Assembly (NCBI RefSeq): GCF_900659615.1
Contig: NZ_CAACUY010000003.1
Location: forward strand, 62,001 to 126,000
Direction: 5' to 3'
Length of the DNA stretch: 64,000 nucleotides
Source: Actinomadura fibrosa
GTDB lineage: Bacteria; Actinomycetota; Actinomycetes; Streptosporangiales; Streptosporangiaceae
Below the pieces are notes generated by a model. The model searched no databases. It had not been told where the DNA came from and was given only the letters and a program-made list of their open reading frames with translations. The translations under genes and the position numbers were made by a program. The number at the start of each line of letters is the position of its first letter. Position 1 is the stretch's first letter. Shown piece after piece: positions 27,355-35,969 of the stretch.

Positions 27355-29613
27355 ATGAGTGCATCCGACGAGCCCCGTGTGCCGCCGATCGATGACAATC
27401 CCTTCCCTCCGGGCGCGACGGCCGGTGTGCAGAACCTGACCGAGGAGGTCGTCACCGTTGAGACCGCGGAGGTGGTGAAGGCGACCCGGCTGCTCACCTC
27501 CTATTTTCAGCGGAGCGATGAGGAGCAGGGCAGGGCCGTCATGGTGATCGGCGAGGCGGGGTCGGGCAAGAGCCATCTGCTCTTCGACCTGCTCCGCCGG
27601 ACCAGGGACCGCTCTGGGGTGGACGGCGAGCACATGTACATCGACTCGCAGGGAAGCAATTTTCTCGACCTCTACAAAGGCAATTTCCTCGCCGCTTTCA
27701 ACCAGGACGAGGTGGTCAGCCGGCTGCGCAGATACTATGCCGATATTGTGGCGGACTCGCTGAAGAACACCGGGTTTCCCGACGATGTGACCAGCCGGGT
27801 CCGGGACACCACCATCGATCCGCAGCGTTTCGTCAACCAGTTCAACCTGGCGGAGAGCGCCTTCCTGGAGGAGATGAAGGCGAGGCTGCGGGAGGTGACG
27901 CGGGACGAGGAGTTCGGCACCGCCCTCACGCTGCTGATGCGGCGGGACCTCGCCCGCGACGTGTGGGCGTGGCTGGAGGGCAATCCGCCCAGCCCCCTGC
28001 TCAGGGAGCGCAACATCACGAGCCATATCGACGGGGAGTCGAAGGCGATCGAGGCGATGGGCGTGCTGGCGCTGCTCTACCGGGGCCGCACCCGCCATTT
28101 CGTCCTCGCCTTCGACCAACTGGAGAAGGTGCTTCCGAGCGCCAGCCCGCCGACCCGCGAGACGAGGGAGGCGCTGCGGCGGCTGATCGAGTTGATGACG
28201 GACCAGGGGATCTTCCTCGTCCTGTCCGGGCTGCGGGAGCTCGACACGGCCCTGGAGCCGCAGGAGGAGGGCGTGGTCGCGCGGATCGAGCCGAAGGGGC
28301 TCACGCAGGACGAGGTCCGCACGTACATCGAGCGCTGCGTCGCCAGGAAGGGTCCCGGGCTGGGGCTCGGGCCCTTCAACGAGCGGATCGCCGAGTACAT
28401 CGCCTACCTCGCCGGGGACAGCGCGCGGCGGGTGGTGCAGATCTGCTGGTCCTGCTACGCGCAGTCGCGGGAGAGCGGCCAGGTGACCCAGACGATGGTC
28501 GACCAGGCGGCGATCGGCCGGGCGCAGCAGGACCGGCACCAGGTGGACAGGAGGATCCGGGAGCAGCTGAGCAAGCAGGGGCGCAACTTCGAGCGGAACC
28601 ATCCCGTCCAGGATGAGGATGGGCCGCGGGCGCCGTACTGGGTCCCGGTCGGGAGCACCGGGTGCGCGCTGTTCGTGACGGAGTCGCTGATCAGGAAGGA
28701 GGACGCCAAACGGCTGATCCGGGACGCCGAGAGCGTCCGGCGGGCGGCGCCGCGCGGCCGGCTCGCGCTGATCGTGAACGGGTTCCTCTCGGCCGAGGTC
28801 GAGGCGCAGCTCAAGCCGCACTTCGACGAGGATCCGCTGACGTACGTCCCGGCGACCTTCGCCGAGCAGTTCTCCTGGCTGATGCGCCACATGAGCGAGC
28901 AGATCGAGATGTCGAGCGCGGCGCAGGACCAGGTGCAGGAGCAGCTGAACCTGGTCCGCGGAAGCGTCAACAGGCTCAGCGCGGCGCAGGGCAGTACGCA
29001 GAACTTCCTTGAGACGCTGATGTACCAGGTCGAGAAGATGCACAGCACGCTGGAGCAGCAGTACACCGAGCTGGCGCGCGGGCTGCTCCGCGACGAGCGC
29101 GACCGCGCCGAGCGGCCGTCGCCCCTGCCGGACGACGTGGAGCAGGAGTTTGCGACGACGCTGGGGGTGCTGAGGGAGCTGACCGGGCTGGACACGGCGC
29201 TCGGTGAGTTGTTCGGCCGGCGGCCGACGAGCGGGCCGCCCGGCCTGCTGATGCGCCTGCAGAACCGGGAGGTCGTCAGCGCGGTCGGCGTCGCCACGCT
29301 CGCCGAGCAGGTCATCGAGGCCTTCCGGGCATCGGTCGGCAACTGGTGCGGGGAGCTCGACGGGGTCCCGACGGACGACCAGATCGACACGCTGAACGCC
29401 CTCAGCCGCAACTACGAGACGATCGTCGACTTCCTGCCCGTCTCGCTGCTCGGATCACTCACCGACGTGGTCGCCGAGATCCCGTCCCGGAGCCAGGCGC
29501 CCGGCCGGGCCGGAGAGCGGGTGCTGCTCTCGCGGACGGACATGTACGCGCTCCTGCGGGATCTGGGCCACCGGGTGCGCGGGCTCCTCGCCCAGGGCGG
29601 GCGGCGCGGCTGA
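27355..29613 (+). CDS. AAA+ ATPase with coiled-coil region, third gene of the cassette
   Basis: A 752-residue protein. An ORC/Cdc6-like AAA+ module lies at about residues 35-400: Walker A GEAGSGKS (66-73), Walker B FVLAFDQLEKV (249-259), sensor-1-like LSGLRELD and a winged-helix-like segment (YIAYLAGDSARRVVQICW). A small alpha/beta domain at about 425-510 follows (WVPVGSTGCALFVTESL, then RLALIVNGFLSAEVEAQL). Next is a coiled coil at about 515-600 (QDQVQEQLNLVRGSVNRLSA) and a helical C-terminus. The last gene of a three-gene operon. The combination suggests a membrane-linked signalling or defence machine; this is inference. Its 3' end overlaps the convergent antiporter gene. Confidence 0.78.
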   Translation: MSASDEPRVPPIDDNPFPPGATAGVQNLTEEVVTVETAEVVKATRLLTSYFQRSDEEQGRAVMVIGEAGSGKSHLLFDLLRRTRDRSGVDGEHMYIDSQGSNFLDLYKGNFLAAFNQDEVVSRLRRYYADIVADSLKNTGFPDDVTSRVRDTTIDPQRFVNQFNLAESAFLEEMKARLREVTRDEEFGTALTLLMRRDLARDVWAWLEGNPPSPLLRERNITSHIDGESKAIEAMGVLALLYRGRTRHFVLAFDQLEKVLPSASPPTRETREALRRLIELMTDQGIFLVLSGLRELDTALEPQEEGVVARIEPKGLTQDEVRTYIERCVARKGPGLGLGPFNERIAEYIAYLAGDSARRVVQICWSCYAQSRESGQVTQTMVDQAAIGRAQQDRHQVDRRIREQLSKQGRNFERNHPVQDEDGPRAPYWVPVGSTGCALFVTESLIRKEDAKRLIRDAESVRRAAPRGRLALIVNGFLSAEVEAQLKPHFDEDPLTYVPATFAEQFSWLMRHMSEQIEMSSAAQDQVQEQLNLVRGSVNRLSAAQGSTQNFLETLMYQVEKMHSTLEQQYTELARGLLRDERDRAERPSPLPDDVEQEFATTLGVLRELTGLDTALGELFGRRPTSGPPGLLMRLQNREVVSAVGVATLAEQVIEAFRASVGNWCGELDGVPTDDQIDTLNALSRNYETIVDFLPVSLLGSLTDVVAEIPSRSQAPGRAGERVLLSRTDMYALLRDLGHRVRGLLAQGGRRG

Positions 29614-30711
29614 CGAGGCGTCCGGCGGCGCGCCGTCTCGAACGCGGGGGCCTGCCGGCACGGGCGCGCGGGACGCCCACGCGTTGCCCACCAGGTGCAG
29701 GACGTTGATCGTCAGGATGGCGGGGGCCACGACCGCGACCGTGCCGCCGAAGACCGGCTCCAGCACCAGCGCCAGAATGATCGCGGTGATGCCGTTCTGC
29801 TGCGCGAGCGCCAGCGGCATCCGGTCGCCGGCGTCCTGCCCCCGGGTCAGCGGAAGGCTCACCAGCGCGTGCGCCGCGAACGCCGCCATCCCGAGGACCA
29901 GGCCCGGCAGGGGCGAGACGCCCAGCGACAGGACGGCCCCGAGCAGCAGCGACGCCAGCAGGAACGCCGCGCCGACGGCCCGGTCGAGGAGTCGCTGCAC
30001 GGCGTCCGGCCGTCCGGGCGGCTCCGGGCGGATCCACAGCCCGGCCAGGGCGACCGCCAGGACCCAGCCCTGCCAGATCCCGACCGCGAACACGGCGACC
30101 AGGACGGCGCACGCCGCGGGGAAGTCGTACCGGGGGGCGCGCCGGCCGATGAGCCGGTAGAGCCTGATCGCCACGGCGGCCAGTACCGCGTTCCCGGCGA
30201 GGTCGACGGCGAGCCCCGCGGGGCCGCCCGAGCCGAGACCGGCGGTCGTGCCCCGGCCCAGGAGGGACGCCGCCAGCGCGGCGGCGTAGACGGTCAGCAG
30301 TGCCGTGACGGGATCGTCGAAGGAGGCCCACGCCAGCAGCAGTCCCCTCCCGCGGCGCGACAGCCGGGAGGAACCGCTGAGCGCGGCGACCGACAGCGGA
30401 TCGATCTGCGCGACCGCGATGCCGAGCACCAGGTAGGCGGGGTCCCGGAATACCGCCAGCATCACGGCGGCGATCAGGACGGCCTTGGCCCCGACTCCCA
30501 CGGTGGTGGCCAGGACGACGGTCCGCCCGTCCCTGCGCAGGTGCTCCAGGTCGATGCCGTAGGTGCTGCCGTAGAGCCCGATGGCGAGGAGAGCGGTCAC
30601 AAAAGTCACATAAAGCGGACCGTCCAGAATGGCGGTGACATCGCCGGAGACCGCGCCGCACACCACTCCGGCGATCACCATGGCGACCATGAGGGCGAGC
30701 CGCTTCGCCAT
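29455..30711 (-). CDS. Cation/proton antiporter (CPA family)
   Basis: A 418-residue protein of about 11-12 membrane helices. Signature positions include YLVLGIAVAQIDPLSVAALSG (acidic ion-site helix) and WASFDDPVTALLTVYAAAL, as in NhaP/Kef-like exchangers. The start at MAKRLALMVAMV is chosen; a longer frame to 30801 adds a non-hydrophobic Ser/Pro stretch. The last 50 codons are not membrane-like and run 159 bp into the convergent AAA+ gene, so the 3' end may be extended by a lost stop. It follows the 347-residue gene by about 90 bp and may belong to the fxs-like operon, perhaps for self-protection or export energetics. Confidence 0.75.
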   Translation of the reverse strand: MAKRLALMVAMVIAGVVCGAVSGDVTAILDGPLYVTFVTALLAIGLYGSTYGIDLEHLRRDGRTVVLATTVGVGAKAVLIAAVMLAVFRDPAYLVLGIAVAQIDPLSVAALSGSSRLSRRGRGLLLAWASFDDPVTALLTVYAAALAASLLGRGTTAGLGSGGPAGLAVDLAGNAVLAAVAIRLYRLIGRRAPRYDFPAACAVLVAVFAVGIWQGWVLAVALAGLWIRPEPPGRPDAVQRLLDRAVGAAFLLASLLLGAVLSLGVSPLPGLVLGMAAFAAHALVSLPLTRGQDAGDRMPLALAQQNGITAIILALVLEPVFGGTVAVVAPAILTINVLHLVGNAWASRAPVPAGPRVRDGAPPDASSAAPPALGEEPAHPVAQIPQERVHVRPREQHPLSGPAGRLAPGRDLGDHVGE

Positions 30712-30801
30712 GGCAACGACTCCCGCCGTGGAGGGCAAGGGGGAACGCGCGGACGCCGTTGTCCCTGCCGGAAGGCTAGACCGCGGGCGCGCCGGGGACA
30801 A

Positions 30802-31845
30802 TCATCTCTCGGTGAGGGGCGTCTCGCCGGAGAGTTCGGCCACGAAGTCACCGAGCTCGTCGTCGGACTCGCTGACCTTCTTCTGGTTGATCGTGACGCC
30901 CACGAGGTACTCGGACGGGCTGAGCCGGTAGTGGTAGACCGCCCCCTGCTCGACGTCCAGGACGATCCGCAGGAGCCGTCCGGGCATCGCCTGGCCCGCG
31001 ATCTGGCCGAGCTGCCGCGCGTAGAGGGCGCACTCCTCGGCGAGCCTCCGGTAGTAGTGGCGCGCCTGCTGGGGCAGCTCGCCCGGCGGCCGCCCGCGGT
31101 AGACGACGGGGTGGTCGAACAGGTCGGCCTCCCCGGTCACCCGGCCCTCCCGGCACACGGCGAGATAGATCAGCTCCGTGGGGTCCAGCAGGGCGCACAG
31201 CCGATCGACGACCGCCGGCCTCGCGCCCCACCGGCGCGTCGCCGGGCCGCGTCCCTCCGCCGGCACCGGTTCGCCGGTCCTGGACGCCCTGAGCCGCAGC
31301 GCCGCGCTGAGCCATCCGCCGAGGTTCGTCGGCGGCAGGCCGATCCTGTCGCGCAGCTCCTCCGCCAGCCCGCTGGTGAACGTGTCGGCGTTCCGTACGA
31401 GCGGGACCCTGGGCAGCGAGCGCGGCGGTTCGCCCGGGAGCGGGCCGGCGGCGCCGAACACGATCGCGAGCACGTAGTTCATCGGCGTGACCGCCATGGC
31501 GAACAGCGCGCCCCGCTCGGCGTGCAGCACCATGCGGATGAGCCGGCCGGTCTCCGCGCGGCTCAGCTCGCGGTCCAGGGCGGTCATCATGAACGCCAGC
31601 TGCTGCTCGGTGGCCCGGTACAGGGCCCGCCGCTCGGGCGAGGCGCCGGCGGCCTGGTCCAGCGCCGCCTCGTCGTCCAGGACGTCCACCTCGAACTCGT
31701 AGACGCCCCGGTTGCACTTGGCGAGATGATGCGGTGCCCCCGGCCTGGCCATCCGCTGCCGCCACACCTCGATCGCCTCGTGCCCGGCGAGCGACGGCTC
31801 CGCCCAGAGGTGCACGGGCGGGCCCGGTGCCGGTGATGGGTTCAT
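30802..31845 (-). CDS. Hypothetical protein with an internal duplication, in the fxs-like operon
   Basis: A 347-residue soluble protein. Two segments are clearly related: residues 100-131 (GRLIRMVLHAERGALFAMAV, then MNYVLAIVFG) and 289-320 (GRLLRIVLDVEQGAVYHYRL, then SEYLVGVTIN). Each follows a helix (RRALYRATEQQLAFMM and ARHYYRRLAEECALYA). So the protein is two copies of an alpha/beta domain of about 75-100 residues, roughly in the style of Roadblock/GAF-like folds. It starts with AAAGGAG upstream, 19 bp after fxsT. It occupies the place where other loci carry FxsC. Function unknown. Confidence 0.75.
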   Translation of the reverse strand: MNPSPAPGPPVHLWAEPSLAGHEAIEVWRQRMARPGAPHHLAKCNRGVYEFEVDVLDDEAALDQAAGASPERRALYRATEQQLAFMMTALDRELSRAETGRLIRMVLHAERGALFAMAVTPMNYVLAIVFGAAGPLPGEPPRSLPRVPLVRNADTFTSGLAEELRDRIGLPPTNLGGWLSAALRLRASRTGEPVPAEGRGPATRRWGARPAVVDRLCALLDPTELIYLAVCREGRVTGEADLFDHPVVYRGRPPGELPQQARHYYRRLAEECALYARQLGQIAGQAMPGRLLRIVLDVEQGAVYHYRLSPSEYLVGVTINQKKVSESDDELGDFVAELSGETPLTER

Positions 31846-31864
31846 GCCCGGTCTCCTTTCTCGA

Positions 31865-34800
31865 TCAGATCAGCGGCGCGTCCAGGTAGATCGCCATGCG
31901 GGGATCCCCGGGCTCGGCGGCGCGCTTGCTCTCCGCCGCCTCCAGCACGGCGCCGGCCGCCCTGTGGTACGGCTCGCCGTCGTCCAGGGACTCGGCCGCC
32001 GCGGTCACCAGGTCCGCGTACTCCCGCGCCCGGTCGAACCGGCCGAGGTCCGCCAGCGCGCGCGCCTCGTGCAGCCGTGCCGTGACCGTCCAGGGATGGG
32101 TGTCGCCCAGCGAGCCCGACAGCGTGGCCCTGGCGTCCTCAAGGATTCCCAGGGCCTGGTCCGGGTCCGGCGCGGCTCCTTCGAGCAGGAACGCGCCCAG
32201 ATCGACCCGGCAGAGCTGGACGACGGGGTGCGCGTCGCAGTACCCGGCGGCGGCGAACGCGTCGCCGCACTCCTTCGCGCGCCCGCGCGCCGCCGCGAGG
32301 TTGCCCGCCACCGCGTACTCCACCGCCAGGGTCAGCTCTGCGGCGCGGGTGCTGGGATGCTCGGCTCCCAGCAGGTCGCCCAGGCCGCCGAGCGTCGCGA
32401 TGATCCGCTCGTGCGGGTCGCCGGGCAGCGGACCGACGACGTGGCGTTCGGCGATGGCGAGGCTGCGCATCAGCTCCAGCACGGCCAGCCGGTTCGGGGC
32501 CGGCATCCCCGCGGCGTCGTCCAGGCTCTGCTTCAGCAGGACCCGCGCCCCCCGCCAGTCCCCGCTCGCCCCCCTGTAGTCGCCGACACGGCGGGCGATC
32601 TTCAGTGCCCGCCAGTCGTCGCCGCCGAACTCCGCCACCCGCTGCCGCCAGGCCTTGTCGGCGGTCCGCAGCGCGCGCGAGTGGTAGCCCATCAGGAACT
32701 CCGACTCGGCGAGGTTGATCCTGCTCACGACCGTCTCGCGGTGGTCGTCGCCGTACAGGGCGAGGCAGTCCTCGAAGACGCCCTGGATCTCGTTCAGCGA
32801 CTCGGGGAAGCGGCCGAGGCCCCGCAGGTCGGCGGACCTGCCGCGCCGTCCGGCCAGGTGCCACTGCCTGCCCCGCGGCCCCTCCCGTTCGAGGATCTCC
32901 TGGGCGCGGTCGTTGTCGTCGCTCGCCGCCTGGAACCGGCCCAGCTGCCTCCTGATGTTGGCCGTCTGCCCCAGCAGGCGCGCCGTGTACCTGTCGTCCG
33001 GCCACCGCTCCGGCAGCCCGGCGACGACGTCGAGCAGCTCGCGGCCTTCGGCCTCGCGCCCGGTGGCGTACTCGAACCGGAGCTGCTCGGCGATCCACCG
33101 GCGGACCCAGCGGTTCGTGCTGTCCGCCGCCCGGGAGGGACCGAGGTGCCGGTGCAGCTCGGTGAAGAGCTCCTCATGGCGCTGGATCGGGCCGTCGACC
33201 ACCGCGGGCACCGTCCTGCCGAGGGCCTCCAGCACCTCGCCGTGCCGGTCCTCGGCGATGCCGTCCGCCGCCAGCCGCCCGGGGATCAGCTCCTGGACCG
33301 ACCGGTGCATCCGGAAGCGCGCTCCCCGCTTCCAGACCGCCCGCCCGAGCCCGAACCGGGTGGCGACCTCCAGCACCTGGTCGAGGACCATGCTGTCGCG
33401 GTCGACCAGCTCCGGGTCCTCCGGGCCGATCGTGCCCTCCAGGACGTCGAGGAACGGCATCGTGGACAGCAGCCGGTGCGCGACGCCCTCGGGCGCCAGC
33501 CACGCGCACATCTCGGCCAGCCGGATCACCAGCCGGTGGAGGGGCCGGTCGGGCTCGGTCTCCCGCAGCGTCCGCAGGGTCACCGCCAGGGCGGCCGCGA
33601 TCGCGCCGGCGTCCTCCCGGCCGTCCAGATACTCCTCGACCCGCGCGCTGTACACCGCGGCCGCGACCTCCGTGGCCTTCTCCTGCGTGTCGACCGCCTC
33701 GTTGCCGGTGGCCCGCAGCCACTCGGCGCTCTCCCGGAGCCAGCACGCCGCCAGATGCAGCGCCAGCGGGACACCGTGCAGCAGCTCGGAGAGGGCGCCC
33801 GCCCGCTCGGGCGTCAGCGCGCCGACGCGCTGCAGCAGCAGCGCCGCCCCCTGCCGCGGCTCGACGCGGGTCAGATCCCGCCCGGCGTGCGCGCCGTCCC
33901 ACGGGACGGTCTCCGGTGCGGTGCGCATGGTGATGAGGGCGTGGCCGGGCCCTCCGAGCGGGATCGCGTCCCTGAGATCGTCGAGGTCGCCGGCGTCGTC
34001 GTACACCAGCAGCCACGGCCGAGGATAGGTCAGCAGCTTCCTGATCACGGCGGCGACCTCGTCGGTGCGGTCCGTGACCCCCAGCCGCTCGGCGAGCTCG
34101 ACCAGCCCGGCCCGGACGAGCTCCGGCGTGCGGGCCGAGATCCAGTGGATCAGCGCGTAGTCGTCGCGGAAGAACCGCAGGTACTCCAGCACCAGCGAGG
34201 ACTTGCCGATGCCCGCGGGGCCGGTCACGACGAACGGCGCGCATCCGTCGGTGCCGGCCAGCAGCCGGTCCCGCATCCGGGCCAGCTCCTCCACACGGCC
34301 GTGGAAGGGAGCGGGGGACGGCACCCCGAAGTTGACGCTGAAGCCGGGATGGCGGCCCGCGGCCGGGAACCGCGGCTCGACGGCGTAGTCCTTGTAGCGC
34401 ACGGCGGGCCTCACCAGCCCGAGCCGGCCGTACAGCCGCACCTTCAGCTGCTCCGGATTCTCCTCGCCGAGGTCGATGACGGACGTGCCCTCGGGCAGCT
34501 CGCGCGCGTCGGCGCCGGGCACCAGCAGCGCGAGCGCCTCGGGGTCGTCCGGCATCCCCTCGGGCAGCAGGCCCAGCAGGTCGTCCGACACGATCCAGAT
34601 CGCGCGGCCGACGACCTCGTCGCCGGGGGAGACGAGGTCGGCTCCGGCGCCGGCCTCGCGGAGCTGGGCCCGGACCCAGTCGCCATAGCGCCGGTCCGGC
34701 CACGCGGTCACCACCGTGTAGTGGCCGGCGTCCGCCGCCCGCTCCGTCCCGAGCGCCGCGGGATAGGTGCTGCGGAGGCGGTCCGGGAGCTCCGGGAGCT

Positions 34801-35638
34801 CGGTCACCTCGCCGTCCGTCAGCTCGGCCGCCAGCCGGGCGTAGCCACGCGCCGCCCCGGAGCCGGACTCGGCGGCGAGCGTGATGAGCATCTGCCGATC
34901 CGCCATCTGGGGGTCGAACGGCACCCTCAGCGGCGCCCCCTCGCCGCCGGGCAGGAACCGCGCGAACTCGTCCGCGACGCGGTCCGGCGAGCGGCCGTCG
35001 CCCGGGGCCCCGGTGCCGAGGTCCACCTCCAGCGGCACCACCCGCACGCCCGCCCCGGCCGGCCGGGAGGGGCGGATCGCGGCGGCCAGGTCGGCGGCCG
35101 CGGTGACCGACCGCGCGCCCGGCTCGAACAGGACGACGGCCTGGTCCGCGCCCCGGGCCACGATCTCGATGATCCGCTCCGACGGGTCGGTCGGCACGTC
35201 CACCAGCGCGAAGTCGTACGGCAGGCCGTCGAGGCTCCGGCGCAGCCGCCGCGTGAGGTCCGCGGGCGGGTCGTCCAGCGGCAGCGCCGGGCCCCGCTCC
35301 TCGCGCACCGACGGAGCCGCCAGGTCGATGGCGTGGACCGCGCCCGGTGGCAGGAAGCTCTCCGTCCGCCAGACGTCGGCGCGCGGGCCCGTCAGCCGGT
35401 CCAGCTCCCGGCTGAGCGCCTGCTGGGGCTCGGACTCGCCGACGTGGAACGGCGTGAAGTAGCCGCGCGCCGGGGGAGGCTCCGCGCTCCAGTCGATGAT
35501 GAGGACGCGCTTGCCCGCGCCGGCCAGGACCAGCGCGGTGTTCACCACGGTCGCCGTGCGGCCGAGGCGCGCGGTGGCCGCCACGAAGGCGACGCACTCG
35601 ACATGAGGGCCGTTCTTCGACGAACCCCTCGCGGTCAT
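31865..35638 (-). CDS. fxsT: FxSxx-COOH-system tetratricopeptide repeat protein FxsT
   Basis: A 1257-residue multidomain protein. Residues 15-270 are a MinD/ParA-like domain whose P-loop is degenerate (ATARLGRTAT lacks the GKT lysine), with LIIDW and YDFALVDVP strands. Residues 305-410 look like a TIR-type domain (YTVVTAWPDRRYGDWVRAQL). Residues 445-740 are an NB-ARC ATPase (Walker A GPAGIGKSS at 473, Walker B PWLLVYDDAGD). Residues 880-1240 are TPR repeats. The layout is that of FxsT, the STAND-type protein next to FxsB. Its ATG overlaps the precursor stop by 4 bp (ATGA), so it is coupled to it. It is likely a regulator or sensor of the pathway. Confidence 0.85.
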   Translation of the reverse strand: MTARGSSKNGPHVECVAFVAATARLGRTATVVNTALVLAGAGKRVLIIDWSAEPPPARGYFTPFHVGESEPQQALSRELDRLTGPRADVWRTESFLPPGAVHAIDLAAPSVREERGPALPLDDPPADLTRRLRRSLDGLPYDFALVDVPTDPSERIIEIVARGADQAVVLFEPGARSVTAAADLAAAIRPSRPAGAGVRVVPLEVDLGTGAPGDGRSPDRVADEFARFLPGGEGAPLRVPFDPQMADRQMLITLAAESGSGAARGYARLAAELTDGEVTELPELPDRLRSTYPAALGTERAADAGHYTVVTAWPDRRYGDWVRAQLREAGAGADLVSPGDEVVGRAIWIVSDDLLGLLPEGMPDDPEALALLVPGADARELPEGTSVIDLGEENPEQLKVRLYGRLGLVRPAVRYKDYAVEPRFPAAGRHPGFSVNFGVPSPAPFHGRVEELARMRDRLLAGTDGCAPFVVTGPAGIGKSSLVLEYLRFFRDDYALIHWISARTPELVRAGLVELAERLGVTDRTDEVAAVIRKLLTYPRPWLLVYDDAGDLDDLRDAIPLGGPGHALITMRTAPETVPWDGAHAGRDLTRVEPRQGAALLLQRVGALTPERAGALSELLHGVPLALHLAACWLRESAEWLRATGNEAVDTQEKATEVAAAVYSARVEEYLDGREDAGAIAAALAVTLRTLRETEPDRPLHRLVIRLAEMCAWLAPEGVAHRLLSTMPFLDVLEGTIGPEDPELVDRDSMVLDQVLEVATRFGLGRAVWKRGARFRMHRSVQELIPGRLAADGIAEDRHGEVLEALGRTVPAVVDGPIQRHEELFTELHRHLGPSRAADSTNRWVRRWIAEQLRFEYATGREAEGRELLDVVAGLPERWPDDRYTARLLGQTANIRRQLGRFQAASDDNDRAQEILEREGPRGRQWHLAGRRGRSADLRGLGRFPESLNEIQGVFEDCLALYGDDHRETVVSRINLAESEFLMGYHSRALRTADKAWRQRVAEFGGDDWRALKIARRVGDYRGASGDWRGARVLLKQSLDDAAGMPAPNRLAVLELMRSLAIAERHVVGPLPGDPHERIIATLGGLGDLLGAEHPSTRAAELTLAVEYAVAGNLAAARGRAKECGDAFAAAGYCDAHPVVQLCRVDLGAFLLEGAAPDPDQALGILEDARATLSGSLGDTHPWTVTARLHEARALADLGRFDRAREYADLVTAAAESLDDGEPYHRAAGAVLEAAESKRAAEPGDPRMAIYLDAPLI

Positions 35639-35835
35639 CTCCGCTCTCCCACGTCCGTGCCCTCCGTCAGCGTCGACGGCGTGTTCTCGAAACCCGCGTA
35701 GCCCGGACCGCCCCGCGCCCGCTCCCTGCGCAGGCGGGCGAGCGCCCGTTCCAGCACCGAGCCCTCGGGGGGACGCAGGGCGGCGAGATCGGTACCGGAG
35801 AGATCCACGCGCCCTCGCCGGTCCGCTCTCGCCAT
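35635..35835 (-). CDS. FxSxx-like RiPP precursor peptide with internal Phe-Glu-Asn
   Basis: A 66-residue peptide, with the start set by GGTGAGGAC before the ATG (a start at 35895 would give 86 residues). The leader reads VDLSGTDLAALRPPEGSVLE then RALARLRRE, matching the DLSxxxLAxLRxxxxSVLxxALxRL leader of FxSxx-COOH precursors. Those end in FxSxx. Here the only aromatic in the core is Phe49 in GFENTPST, followed by a 15-residue tail after Asn51. Phe-x-Asn is still a legal three-residue cyclophane motif for this enzyme group. It is divergent from fxsB and overlaps fxsT. Confidence 0.75.
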   Translation of the reverse strand: MARADRRGRVDLSGTDLAALRPPEGSVLERALARLRRERARGGPGYAGFENTPSTLTEGTDVGERR

Positions 35836-35969
35836 GTCCTCACCGCCCGTGCCCGGCCCGACACCATCGTAGGCATAGCGTCCTTTTGACGGCATCTTCG
35901 GTCAGAAATGGTGAAGCCACCGTGTCATGCGACGCATACCGTCCATCGGATATCTTCTACACTCCATTC

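Noticed and set aside
31844-35701. A 1285-codon open frame on the plus strand
   Set aside because: It is antisense to fxsT. It is Arg/Gly/Pro/Gln-rich with no domain pattern, the usual mirror frame of a GC-rich gene.
35836-35895. Longer 86-residue form of the RiPP precursor
   Set aside because: Possible, but the inner ATG at 35835 has the ribosome binding site and the leader homology begins after it.
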